64,000 nucleotides of DNA from Bugula neritina (taxonomy: Eukaryota; Bryozoa; Gymnolaemata; Cheilostomatida; Bugulidae): assembly GCA_964035545.1 (NCBI GenBank), contig OZ037768.1, positions 12,834,175-12,898,174 of the forward strand, read 5' to 3'. Shown one piece after another: positions 12,316-22,929 of the stretch (within the stretch, counting starts at the first letter, position 1; each line of letters starts with the position of its first letter). Both the position numbers and the translations under genes were made by a program. The notes below the pieces were generated by a model, which saw nothing but the letters and a program-made list of their open reading frames with translations, was not told the origin of the DNA and made no database searches.

Positions 12316-13184
12316 TTACTCTGCACTACATGGGGTACATTATTGGGTTTCAATTCTGATAAGGCAACTGAAATATAAAGTATCTTTCTGACTAGCCAGT
12401 GCAGTCTGACATAAGTTTGAAGTTGGTTTATAGAATTTAATTTTATTGGAGGTTCATAAGAGCATTCTATATAGTAGAGAGAAGATAACTCTCTCACAGG
12501 TTATAAAAATAATGGTAGGGGGGAGGGAGGCTGGGTAGAATGTTCAAAGGGGTATAAAAAATAACTCTCACAAGTTATTGAATTGTAACAGTCCCTAGCT
12601 CTGGTCAGTTTTAATATATTATGTATGTTATATTACAGTAATAGAATTTTAATGAAATCATTTATTTTAGTTCGTTTATACTATTGAAAATTTAGCACTG
12701 TTATAATTTAGTCAAGTTGCAGACGGCTGCACATGCTCCAACAGATAAGTAAATAGGACAACATGCTGAACATAGTACTGCTTTCTCAATTGTTCTTATA
12801 TTAGGTTTTTAAAAACCTGCAGTGAAAAAGTTGTTCAAAAACTCATTCACTTAAATCCAATTGTCCTGCAGGTACCAAATTTATATTAATTTCAGTGTTT
12901 TGTTATTAAGAATTAAATTAAATACAAACTGTCTACCACTTTGTAAAATATGGAGAACCTGTAATTGTAGCTTATAAGTCCTAATAATAAGATAGTAAAG
13001 TTAATGTAATAGTAAATTTAAATATTTGCTAAATTTAAATTAAGATACCATTGTTGTATGACATCACAATCATAATACTACCCACAACAAAAACTGCTTA
13101 CATCATAATTATTAGTCTACATTTCTATTGAAAGCATTATTGTTTTGATATTATGTTGAATGTTAATATGCTTATACTGTGAAA

Positions 13185-16100
13185 ATGATATTAGAATTAT
13201 TCAGAAGCTTTCGGGCCTCAATTACCAATTTGGGTAAGTTTTACATGCAAAGCCATATAATTTACAAACTTGTCTAACTACAATATTTTATATCTTTGTC
13301 ATTTGGGTTTAGCTAATTTTGTTCCAATATAAATGTATTCATGAGTTACATGTATGTACACTCTTAGAGTGACTGCATCATATGAATGGCTGTCATATCC
13401 TTTTCAGCTTGGCTAATTAAAGCTGCCTGCATTACTATTTTGCAATTTGGCCATATCATCTTGCCATCATCATAGCCAATCTAGCATAAGTTTAAATATG
13501 GTCATTCAAATGTTTGCACACAGTAAAAACACGCATCAATCTTGAGAATATTGTCCCATTAGATAAAGACGAACCACAAGTACAGTATTATTTTTTACCT
13601 ACTATTTTGTTTTGAATAAAGGGGTACAGCCAATTTAGTAATATATAGGCATAACATTAAAAGATCAACTAATGATTTTTTTGATATTTTGAAATGGTAT
13701 TCAAACTCTATAGACCTCCTTGAATCAGATGGTGAAGTGAATATATTATCTAAGTTCATACATGACAGTATTGTCACTTTTAGTATGTTGCCGAGCTAGT
13801 GAATCTGAAATAGAGGTTGACAGTGAGGAAATATCTATTGATCACAGTGAGATCAGTAGTAGTCAACTACATACACCCTCTTCTCTGGACAATGAAGACC
13901 CATCTTCAGTAAGCACACACTCAACTTACAGAGTTAGGAGTAACTGTAGAACTACACTGCAATGAGTTCCACAGTCACATTTAGTTTTAAATTTAGAAGA
14001 CTTGAAGTTCCTGGTTGACTATTTTAAAAATGGTTCATTGTTTGTGACTTTTCTGTTGCATCATTACTATAAGAAACCTGTATAGCTGTATAAGTAGTGT
14101 TTGCTTAGTATGTAACAAAATTAAAGTAGTGAATAGTGTAGATAGTGTACTGTTTCTGTTGCAGCATGAATTTGATGTGAATGCTGAGGTTAGAGATAAC
14201 TATTCCCTGCTGCATGTAGCAGCAAAACAAGGAATTGAACGAGTTATCACTTCACTTCCAAAGCATTCAAAACTGTTTGATTCCATGACTAAGGTAACAA
14301 TTTAGTGTATTCAGTGCCTCCACCTGAGAAAAAAAAATAGTTGTGTATGTTGATTAGGACTGGTAATAAATAATCTTCTGGAATTCTCTTCTGGTGTAGT
14401 TGCATAATTTTCTCCTTAAGTATTTTGAGTTACATGTAGACACAGTGCATGCTGGTGCTTGTAGAATGGAATGACACCTCTCCATGTCAGCATTGAAAAC
14501 AATCAACAGACAGTAACTAGGATGTTACTGCAAAAAGGCGCAAAGCCTGAACTCAAAAATGATGATGGACATACAGCTCTGCACCTAGCTGCTCAGCATG
14601 GTCAAGCTGCAATAGTTTTACTTCTGCTGGAGAAATATGGTGTCTCCCCTGACAGCAGGGCTAAGGTGAGAGTTATTCTGCTAAACTTGAGATAGCTCAG
14701 CAAAATTATGAACATTTTGGAGTCTGTTTGATCAATGTATGTTAGTTTCATTACTTTTTATGATTAAAAATTACCTACATTGTAAATGGCCATGTTAATG
14801 TTCTGCTTACTGTTGAACTACATAACCTATAAAAAGAATTGTCATATTTTCTCGAATCTAGAAACCCTCATCATAATGTTAGTAAGAGTGCTTACATCTT
14901 GTTAATTATATTCTTTATTCTAATCTCTGATGATTCATAAAGTCTACTGAACGGTTACTAGTAATTGTGTTTACAGAATGGCTACACCGCTCTACATTAT
15001 GCTGTGGAAAAAGGTGACATGGATACGGTCTGTGCTCTGATTGAGTACAGCGCAAGCGTATGCGCAGAGTCGGAAGATGGGTTCACCCCCCTACACCTTG
15101 CTGTTAGGGATGGACTCAGTGATATTGTATCGATGCTGTTGGAAAATGGTGCTAGTTCCAACTGCTATGCCAAGGTAAGTGTAGAGTCACATGGCGCGTC
15201 TTACAACGAGCGTGACATGCGATAAATCTCATTTAGAACAAAAATTGGACATTGCGTGCGACACGCTTGTGCGACACAGCTTGATCTAATAAGCTTATTA
15301 CCATGTAATATTTAGCGAGCGCATTTTTTTATTTTAATTTACGATTTAACTTCTAGCGAGCTGAATTAAAACAGTTTTATATAGTTTGCATTTCCGCTTT
15401 TATAATATTCAAATCCGATGACGTAGTTTAAAAACAAATGTCTGTAGGTGAGCAGTTAAGTTTAACGCTAACATCATTGGCTTTAATAATTTTTTGCACT
15501 CAAAACACATGCACTGTGTGTGGCAAGTCACTAGCGTGTATTCTAATGGGATTTCTCGCACGTCACGCTCGCGTAAAACGTGTCATGTGGCCCTACACTA
15601 AGTCTACTTGTTCCAAATAGCTAGTAATATTTTACAGCAATTTTTCGCAACTGCTAGTGCAGCAGCTACTATCCCAACATTTGTTCCTCTTGGAATTCCT
15701 GTATTCAAACCGTTAATACTGTTTTATTTAATAGATGTCTATTTGGTAAGTTTTTAAGAATAGACTGGTTTTCCTTTGTAAATTATTTAAATCTTGTAAG
15801 TAGAGAAGCTACAAATTTGAGAAAAGATAACACCAAGTTACCAGAAAAATATGAGAACTCAAACTGTGCAAATATTATGACTACTTCAACTGCTATATCA
15901 GCTGACTATTATTATGTATTATGAAGATTCTTACGAAGTACAAAGAATAAAATTGAAAGCTTTCTTGTCGAATGTGTCAATCATTTGCTGGTATAAAAAT
16001 ACATTTTTTAGAATGGAGTAACTCCAATGCACCTTTGCTTGGAAGGGAGCCATAGCATCATAGTCAACATCCTTAACAGGTATAATGCCAGTGGATGCTC

Positions 16101-18986
16101 ATCTGAACAAAATCATGAAGAACTAAACACTAGAGCATCTCTCTTAAGACCTCGTAAAGGACAAGTCCGACGGGCTTTACGAAGTATTGCCTCTGCTGGT
16201 AATAATCGGACTAATAACTTACCAATTCCTCTGTTTCATGCTGGCAAAATTATCTGTAAAATTGAAGTGTGAATAATTTCCGAATTGATTATTAATAGTT
16301 TATGGTTTTGCATGATTGTTATAAAACTCATAGCTACACAGGATAGTTAAGGGCAACCTTTTAGCTGCAAATGCCTTGCTGAGGTTTGCATTGTAATCAT
16401 ATAAGAATTCAGTACCAGTAAAATAAAATCTCACCTAATTGTGCTAGAGTCAAAATTTAAAAACTATGTTGTAGATCTTCTCTTTCTCCAGTGTAAATTT
16501 TTTGGAAATTTCAATTTTCATTTTTTTTGCGAAGTTATAGACAAAAAACTGCCGAATTTTGGCCAATTTTGCCTGAAAAGCTGACTTTTCAGTACCAGTA
16601 AAATATCTCAGCAGCAAAACATGATATCTGAATAAAAATTGCACTGCTGGAATCCTGAGATATTTCTCCAGTGTAAGTTTTTTTCTTTTTTCAATAACTC
16701 TGCTAGATTGCTCATAAATTGGTGATTTATACACTGAAAATGCCATATTTTCTCATAAGAAACTAGCAGCGCGCAGCACTTCACGCTTCACTGAGCACGT
16801 AGGGATGAGAAGATATTGGCGCCTACATAATAATTACAGGCTAGCTAACTGGCAGGCTATAATGAATAGCTTGCTTTGTACTTTGTTTATGTAGCACCAA
16901 TAATGGAATGTTGATAGATAACGCAGCCCTAACGAAGGTTGCTGCTTATTGGTTGTAGTTTAATCTTAGGCTAAACAATTACAAGTAGGCAACACGCATG
17001 CCACCCGCAGAGCAATATTATTCAAGAACCTGAACTACATTATGAGAGAAATTTATGATATTCTTAGTGAGGATGCCCTTAACTATCCTGTGTAATTTTA
17101 TTTCACGAGCACGTATAGTTAGAGGCCTAGTTAATTATGAGCAATATTTTAACCCTCAATACTTGTAAATATATTATATCAATTCCTAATCACACACGCA
17201 CGCACGCACACACACGCTAGTAATACATTCTATTCATTTTAGGCTTGAAATGCAAGAGCCTTTTTACACTAAAAAAAAAAAAGACTTGTAAAGGGGCCCA
17301 CAGCACACCTCATTCTCAGAAGGATTTAAACTCTGACAATTCATTGAAAAATGAAAGCCCTGGAAATACCGAGTACGTTTAGTATATGTATCCAACTATA
17401 TATGAACAAATTGGACATATTTTTTCTATATATTATGTAGACAAGAAATGCAATGAGCATGTTTCTCATTCTTTGGCTGTATGTAGTTCAAAAGTAATTT
17501 ATGGAAGACAATTTGTAAATTTTTTGTAAAAAATTACTTATTTTTTATTTGTAGGGAGAAGCTCCAACTGAAAAGGTAATGATAACTAACTTGGCAGAAA
17601 TGTTGCAGTTAAAAATGGTGGCAAATGTTACTCAATTTTATTGGGTTTATTTTAATCATTGCAGTAGAGGTTTTTCTATATATAGAAAAACTTCTACTGC
17701 AATAACACACACAAATGCTCACATGAATTAACTATATACTAGCTACTTAATTATCAGCTGTGTTGACATAGTATATGCATCTCATTTTAGATTCCGGCTT
17801 AGTTTTCTGGTGGACGCCAGCGGAGGAATTTTCCAGGGATGCCGAGAGAAAGTTCGATTTTTTATTCCAGCAGGTGTGGCAACTGAACCCACTAGAATTG
17901 TGTGCCGTCTCCTCGAGAAAGGAGTGATGCCCTCTCTTCATAACAGTGAATCTGTCATCTCCCCCATTCTCTCTCTAGAACCTGCTTGTGCCACCTTTAT
18001 TGGGTAAGCTTTCATTCACACACTTGTCATTTGGTTTTTATTTTTCTAAGTTTTTATTCGCACACTTGTCATTAAGTTTAGTAGGAACAAAATCAAATTT
18101 TTTTTTGTTTTTATTTTCTCATGTTTTCATTAAACGTTATTATATCTTTATTCAAACACAGTGCAAGCCAAAAACATGACTGCTTTAAAAATGGCACCTG
18201 TGTTTTTCCTTTTCAGCCCTGTCATAATAGATGTTGCTGCTAGTCAAGATGAACAGGAAACCATTGTCATCGCAAGTGATGATGGTGTAACATGGCAGGA
18301 ACATAAGCAGACAGTGAATGACAGCCTTTGTGGTATGTAGTATTAAATAGTAAACTTTGTTATCAACTTTAGCTTTTGCCAATTTTGAGCTGTCAACACC
18401 CTAGGATTCATCAGTATTGAAAAACTGTTATTTCACAAGCAGTGTAAAGTTACCAGGTTTAGAAACAGGTTGTTATAGCATGTCACATGCTGGTATTTAT
18501 ACAAATTTATACAAACTGTTTAGCTACTCTCCAGACTTTATTACCTTCAGAAATGTATAAACAACCTGAATGTTCATCGCCTCGAAATACTCCCCTCTTC
18601 CAATCAATGCAGCTGGCTATGGGTATAGCCACTATATTCATTGAGCATTATTTTTTAAGAACATCTCTGATATCTTTTGAAGCTGATAGTAACATGCAAT
18701 ATGATCAGAATTTAAGTGAAACTAGCTTCTGCTTACACTTTAAATAGTAGCATTATTGATATATCGTTCCTCTTTAAATAAAAAAACTGAGATGGTAAAC
18801 TTGTATCAAAGCATAGCAAGAAAATGTTAATACATAATTAATCTGATATATGTTATGTGCTTTTTAGACGTTGAGACTTTAGACAGAATAGTAGAAAAGA
18901 ATATGACGAGAATTGTTACAGCGAGGCTGCGCCGATATTTTGCTTTCGTTTCAAAAGCGAAAAGGGAAAATACTTCTGACTTCTGA
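13185..18986 (+). CDS. Ankyrin-repeat protein with C-terminal ZU5 domain
   Basis: Eleven exons: 13185-13233, 13784-13908, 14165-14293, 14465-14665, 14977-15174, 16012-16198, 17243-17372, 17555-17575, 17791-18003, 18217-18332, 18868-18986; 495 residues. After an acidic Ser-rich head, residues about 65-260 hold five to six ankyrin repeats, shown by phrases such as GHTALHLAAQHGQAAIVLLL and GFTPLHLAVRDGLSDIVSML. A basic linker follows. Residues about 347-480 match the first ZU5 domain of animal ankyrins: SFLVDASGGIFQGC, FFIPAGVATEPTRIVCRLLE, FIGPVIIDV, then GVTWQEH and RIVTARLRRYFAFVSK. Ankyrins couple membrane proteins to spectrin. Here translation stops where the second ZU5 and UPA domains would begin, so the spectrin-linking part looks reduced and a death domain is absent. 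Exon 8 is only 21 nt. Splicing exon 6 at 16079 directly to 17791 also keeps frame. The first exon is the least certain; ATG 13762 is an alternative start. Confidence 0.87.
15179..15598 (+). mobile_element. MITE (420 bp) at the ankyrin-gene exon 5 donor
   Basis: Termini GTGTAGAGTCACATGGC and its complement ending GTGGCCCTACAC, with inverted similarity continuing about 60 bp inward. Flanked by the 3-bp duplication TAA (15176-15178 and 15599-15601). The left TAA is intron positions +2 to +4. The interior is shared with the larger element at 46254-47595. TAA target duplications fit PIF/Harbinger-type elements. Confidence 0.88.
16337..17092 (+). mobile_element. MITE with TA duplication (756 bp) in ankyrin-gene intron
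   Basis: Near-perfect inverted ends CACAGGATAGTTAAGGGC and GCCCTTAACTATCCTGTG, flanked by TA on both sides, as for Tc1/mariner-type non-autonomous elements. Inside is an imperfect direct repeat of about 180 bp; AGTACCAGTAAAAT and TTTCTCCAGTGTAA each occur twice. Non-coding. Confidence 0.82.
17658..17703. repeat. 46-bp near-perfect palindrome
   Basis: The arms read ATTGCAGTAGAGGTTTTTC and its complement with one mismatch and almost no loop. It lies in the intron between the 21-nt exon and the first ZU5 exon, about 85 bases before the acceptor. Confidence 0.92.
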
Positions 18987-21780
18987 AGTTTCAAAACTAT
19001 TATGTGAAGATTATATAGAAAACTATATAAAAGACATTATTATTATTAACTGCTATATATAAATATTAATTATGTTGCATTGGAAGAAAATAAGTTCTTA
19101 GCTTTCAAACCAACTTCTGAAAATACTCTTGTGATTGAAAATGAAGTGTGCCTAATTCAATGCTTTAGACCTCAATGCTTTGTTCAGCCATCGTGGTGTT
19201 ATTTTGTTTCTTATTCTTCAACATCAGGGAACTTCAAAACATGTTTGACTATGGAATTGGTGTGAAAAAAAACTAATATCTTTGGTTTTAGTACCAATTT
19301 CACTTGCCTACCCAATGTTTATTTTTAAATACTTGTTGAGTGTATACTGCTTGCTCTAACATCTTACCTATATCTACCTATATTTGTCTATTTAAAGCAC
19401 TTTTGTGTAATTATATACATTCACTTGAGTAATCACATATGTATATTATAGAGCAGCAATAGTGTGTGATATTCTGTGCCAATATATCAATAGTATATGT
19501 TTACCTATTTAAAGCACTTTTGTGTACTTATATATATATATATATTATTTGCTTGTGCAATCACATATGCATAATATAGAGCAGCATTAGTGTGTGATAT
19601 TCTGTGCCAATATATCTGAGGGTAAAATTATTTTCCTCATTCAATACACACGTGTAAAGTGTACACCAAAACATACTTTGTTGTTGATTAAATATTCCAC
19701 ATAAATCCCTGGTGCATGTAATGTTGATAAGCATAGTCAACCACACTGATTATACATTTTACCACAAACTTGCCAAATACAATCATTAATGACAAAAATA
19801 TCTTAAATCAAAACACCTGCATAAATTTTCAAACAAAACGTTGGAATTAATTTGTTTGTGTTGTTTAAATTGATGAAAGTTAATTACTTTGTGTGACAAA
19901 AGTAAACTCGTTCAAATTAGTAACAACTCTCTACATGATAAATCATTTATGATCCTAAGTGTAATGGTGGTACTCAGTATATATAAAGGATTAGTGAGAA
20001 AACTTGGGAGTTACTTTCCCAAAAAAGTTGTGCGTGGCGCGTTAAGTCAACACACTTAGTCACATTATACCCAAAACATTGTAACAGCAATAATATTATA
20101 TTTGCACAGCTTAACCTGCAATTAACCATGCAAGCAATGCTAGTGGTTAGTTTTGTTATGTGTTCTGGAGTTATCCTACTTACCAATACATAGCTCATGT
20201 AGCTCCGTACATGGTGAAGGCAGCAGCCAACTTATATAAACCCTGAACAATGAGGTTGACTTGATACTCTGGTGAGTAGTAGCTTATGTAAAGTAATACA
20301 ACACTACTTTTTTTTTTATAATTACCCAAAAAATTATATGTTGGTGAATACTTTATGACGCTAGACCTAGCTGGTTTTATGAAACTTTACTCAACCTAAT
20401 TTCATTGCACCAAACACAATTTTAACTGCTGACCCTGGATGCTGTATTTATATAAGAACATAGCGCTTTACCTGACTAGAAAATAAGTTGTACAGTTCTT
20501 AAAAATTGAGTTTATGTTAATAGGGCTATGCTAAATCTCCAACGTAAACCACTTCAGCTTTCGCATTTCACAAAGTTTGTTAGTCACCATCTGTAATTAA
20601 TTAGGTAAACTATTTTATTTTTAAACATAGAAGTGTAGCTTTCTTTGTAGTCAAATTTTAGATGAACAGGGTGGGTTTGAGTTTATGGCGGAGGCTTGGG
20701 ACTTAAGTTTTGGGTTTGGAAGTGGTAGGTTGGGATTTTAATGGGAAGTTTATTACCAGATTTGCCATGTTTACCTGCTCGTCTGTTTGTGCCATCATCA
20801 CCTGTACCATTTTTACCTGCGCTATTTTATTTGAAATAGTATTATGCAAGTCGAAATATTGCAACGCGAAGTCAGTGCTCATATTGGGACTATTAGTTTC
20901 CAGTTCTTACTACTGCTAGTTTATACTAGCTCACAAGTTACTACTGTAGATCCTAACAGCTTTTTGAACAAGAACAGGTGCATTTGACAATATTTGCTAA
21001 CAAAGAATCAGTATATCTATCATCCTATACTACTGTAAAAGCAGTGGAAAGCTTGATAGGTTTCATGATTGATCATGATCCTTATCACTTATAGATTGTG
21101 CTATTGATTATGAATCCTGACATTACCGTAGTTCTGTAGCCTACAGTTGGAAAAAAAGTTGTGTGCCTTACACTATGTTAAGCTGTAGAAATTTAAAATC
21201 TGAGAAGATGTCTTTAAATTAATATACTTATATCAGGGAAGAAAACTCTCATGCCAATACTTAGAGTTGCAGCCTCAACATAGTGTGTTGGTAATATTTT
21301 CCATTCAACTGCTATAATTGTGTACAGAATACTAGTAGTTGGCATATGTCAATGAACTGCATGTACTAAATATAGCTTTATAATTAACAAAATACAATAA
21401 CTATAACATTTCTCAGTAAATAAAATGAGAACATTATAAACCAATACTGGATGAGAACTAATACAGTAAAATATAGAAAAACAATGTCTATGTGGTAAAA
21501 ATAAAATAAGATGTAATGTATATATTTTCAAGAATGAATACGAAAGACGTCATGTAAAACTAACGAAGATAGAAATATAAAACTATTTTGATAAGAGTAC
21601 TGTCGGGTTAATTATATATAAGTTACTTTGTATACTTTTTTTTATAAAATTGTAGGTAAACATCTATTATCTGAAGACCTCATGTTATTTTATATAGCAG
21701 CCAATAAATACTTTGTAACTAGAAATTTTTGATTAGAAGAAAACAAGTGGCGAGACTGAAATGTAACAGATCAAAGGAGT
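18987..21780. other. Intergenic between convergent genes
   Basis: 3' flank of the ankyrin gene on the left and downstream flank of CCDC17 on the right. Contains a tandem duplication at 19388-19617. Short open frames have no family resemblance. No gene seen. Confidence 0.6.
19388..19617. repeat. 117-bp tandem duplication
   Basis: Two copies, at about 19388 and 19505, each starting CTATTTAAAGCACTTTTGTG and ending ATTCTGTGCCAATATATC, with a short TA run in the second. Confidence 0.88.
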
Positions 21781-21788
21781 GTGTCACG

Positions 21789-22926
21789 CAGGGTTGGGGT
21801 AATTGTAATTTGTAATTGTAATTGGTTGTAATTAATTACATTTTTTCAAGTAATTGAATGTAATTTGTAATTGATGTATAAAAATGTAATTGTAATTGTA
21901 ATTGTAATTAATTACATTGCTAATGTAATTGAATTTTACAATTACTTTATAATTACATGTCAATTACTTCAAACTTTTAAATCTTGAAAAATCATTCTTT
22001 TCCTACCATATCTACTGTTAAATAACAAGTTCAGATTAAGTCAATATAGTATAGGGTCATTCCATGCTAACTCACCACATGGCCGGTGCTTTTGTGTCTC
22101 AGAGTTTGTTCATATTTACACCAAATAGACCTACATATGTCCTGAGTACTCTTCTTAAATATTTTTGGCCTGACAGAAAACTTTTTGAGAAATGACTACA
22201 TTTGTGGACAAAGGTTGGGAAAAGCTTTAAGGAAAATTGGTGATTTCTACTTTTAGAGCAATTTATAAATGTCTATATCTCAACCATTTTTCTAGACTAA
22301 GTCTTAAAATTTGTTGTGCAATTTGATAATACCTATCAACTTGCACTAGTAGCAACACATACTACAGAACAATTTGTGTGCATATATGCTAAACCATCGA
22401 ATATGGGCAGATTTTTGTAAATTTTGAAATTTTTTTAACTATCCCCCACATCAATTTTTAAGAGTAGAAATCACAAATTTACCTCAAAAGTTTTCCCAAC
22501 CTTTGTTCACAAATGTAGTCATTTCTCAAAAAGTTTTTGTGTCATGTCAGAAATATTCACGAATAGTACACCGGACAAGTTTAAATATAAGCAAAATCTG
22601 AGAAGCAAAGGCGTGGGACCCCTTAAAATTTGGTTGATTTGGCATGGATTGACCCTATAGTGTCACTATTGGGAGCAAAGGAGGTTCACCACTGTCAACA
22701 TTGCCCCTGGTAGTTGGACCCTAGAAATGGCATTGTATAACTTCTAGTTATCCCTTGTGAAAACAAAAGTAATTGTAATTGTAATTAATTACATTACCAT
22801 GTAATTGTAATTGTAATTAATTACATTACCTTTTAACTGTAATTATAATTGTAATTGTAATTGACAAATCTTCATGTAATTGTAATTGTAATTAATTACA
22901 TTTACATGTAATTGACCCCAACCCTG
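21789..22926. mobile_element. hAT-like non-autonomous element (1,138 bp)
   Basis: Inverted ends CAGGGTTGGGGT and its complement ACCCCAACCCTG (the right copy reads GACCCCAACCCTG), flanked by a perfect 8-bp duplication GTGTCACG (21781-21788 and 22927-22934). CAG-starting ends with an 8-bp duplication are diagnostic of hAT elements. Next to the ends are arrays of TAATTG/CAATTA hexamers on both sides. No transposase is present. A second element is nested at 22051-22658. The insertion touches the CCDC17 stop codon. Confidence 0.93.
22051..22658. mobile_element. Foldback element nested in the hAT element
   Basis: Ends ATAGGGTCATTCCATG and complement of ATAGGGTCAATCCATG. Inverted similarity continues for about 240 bp on each side (for example GAGAAATGACTACATTTGTG in the left arm and its complement in the right), leaving a short unique centre. 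The flanks can be read as a 3-bp AGT duplication or, one base in, as TA. Confidence 0.85.
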
Positions 22927-22929
22927 GTG

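Larger units (their letters stand above)
10826..13184. other. TRIM 3' region and intergenic DNA
   Basis: Follows the TRIM stop codon. Contains AATAAA at 11363 and again at 11939 as possible cleavage signals, and a fragment of a MITE at 12211-12315. I see no coding exon. Confidence 0.6.

Noticed and set aside
13762-13783. ATG 13762 as the start of the ankyrin gene with a short hydrophobic leader (MTVLSLLVCC)
   Set aside because: The segment reads like a polypyrimidine acceptor tract (CACTTTTAG), and an upstream exon at 13185-13233 with a consensus GTAAGT donor joins in phase. I kept it as an alternative only.
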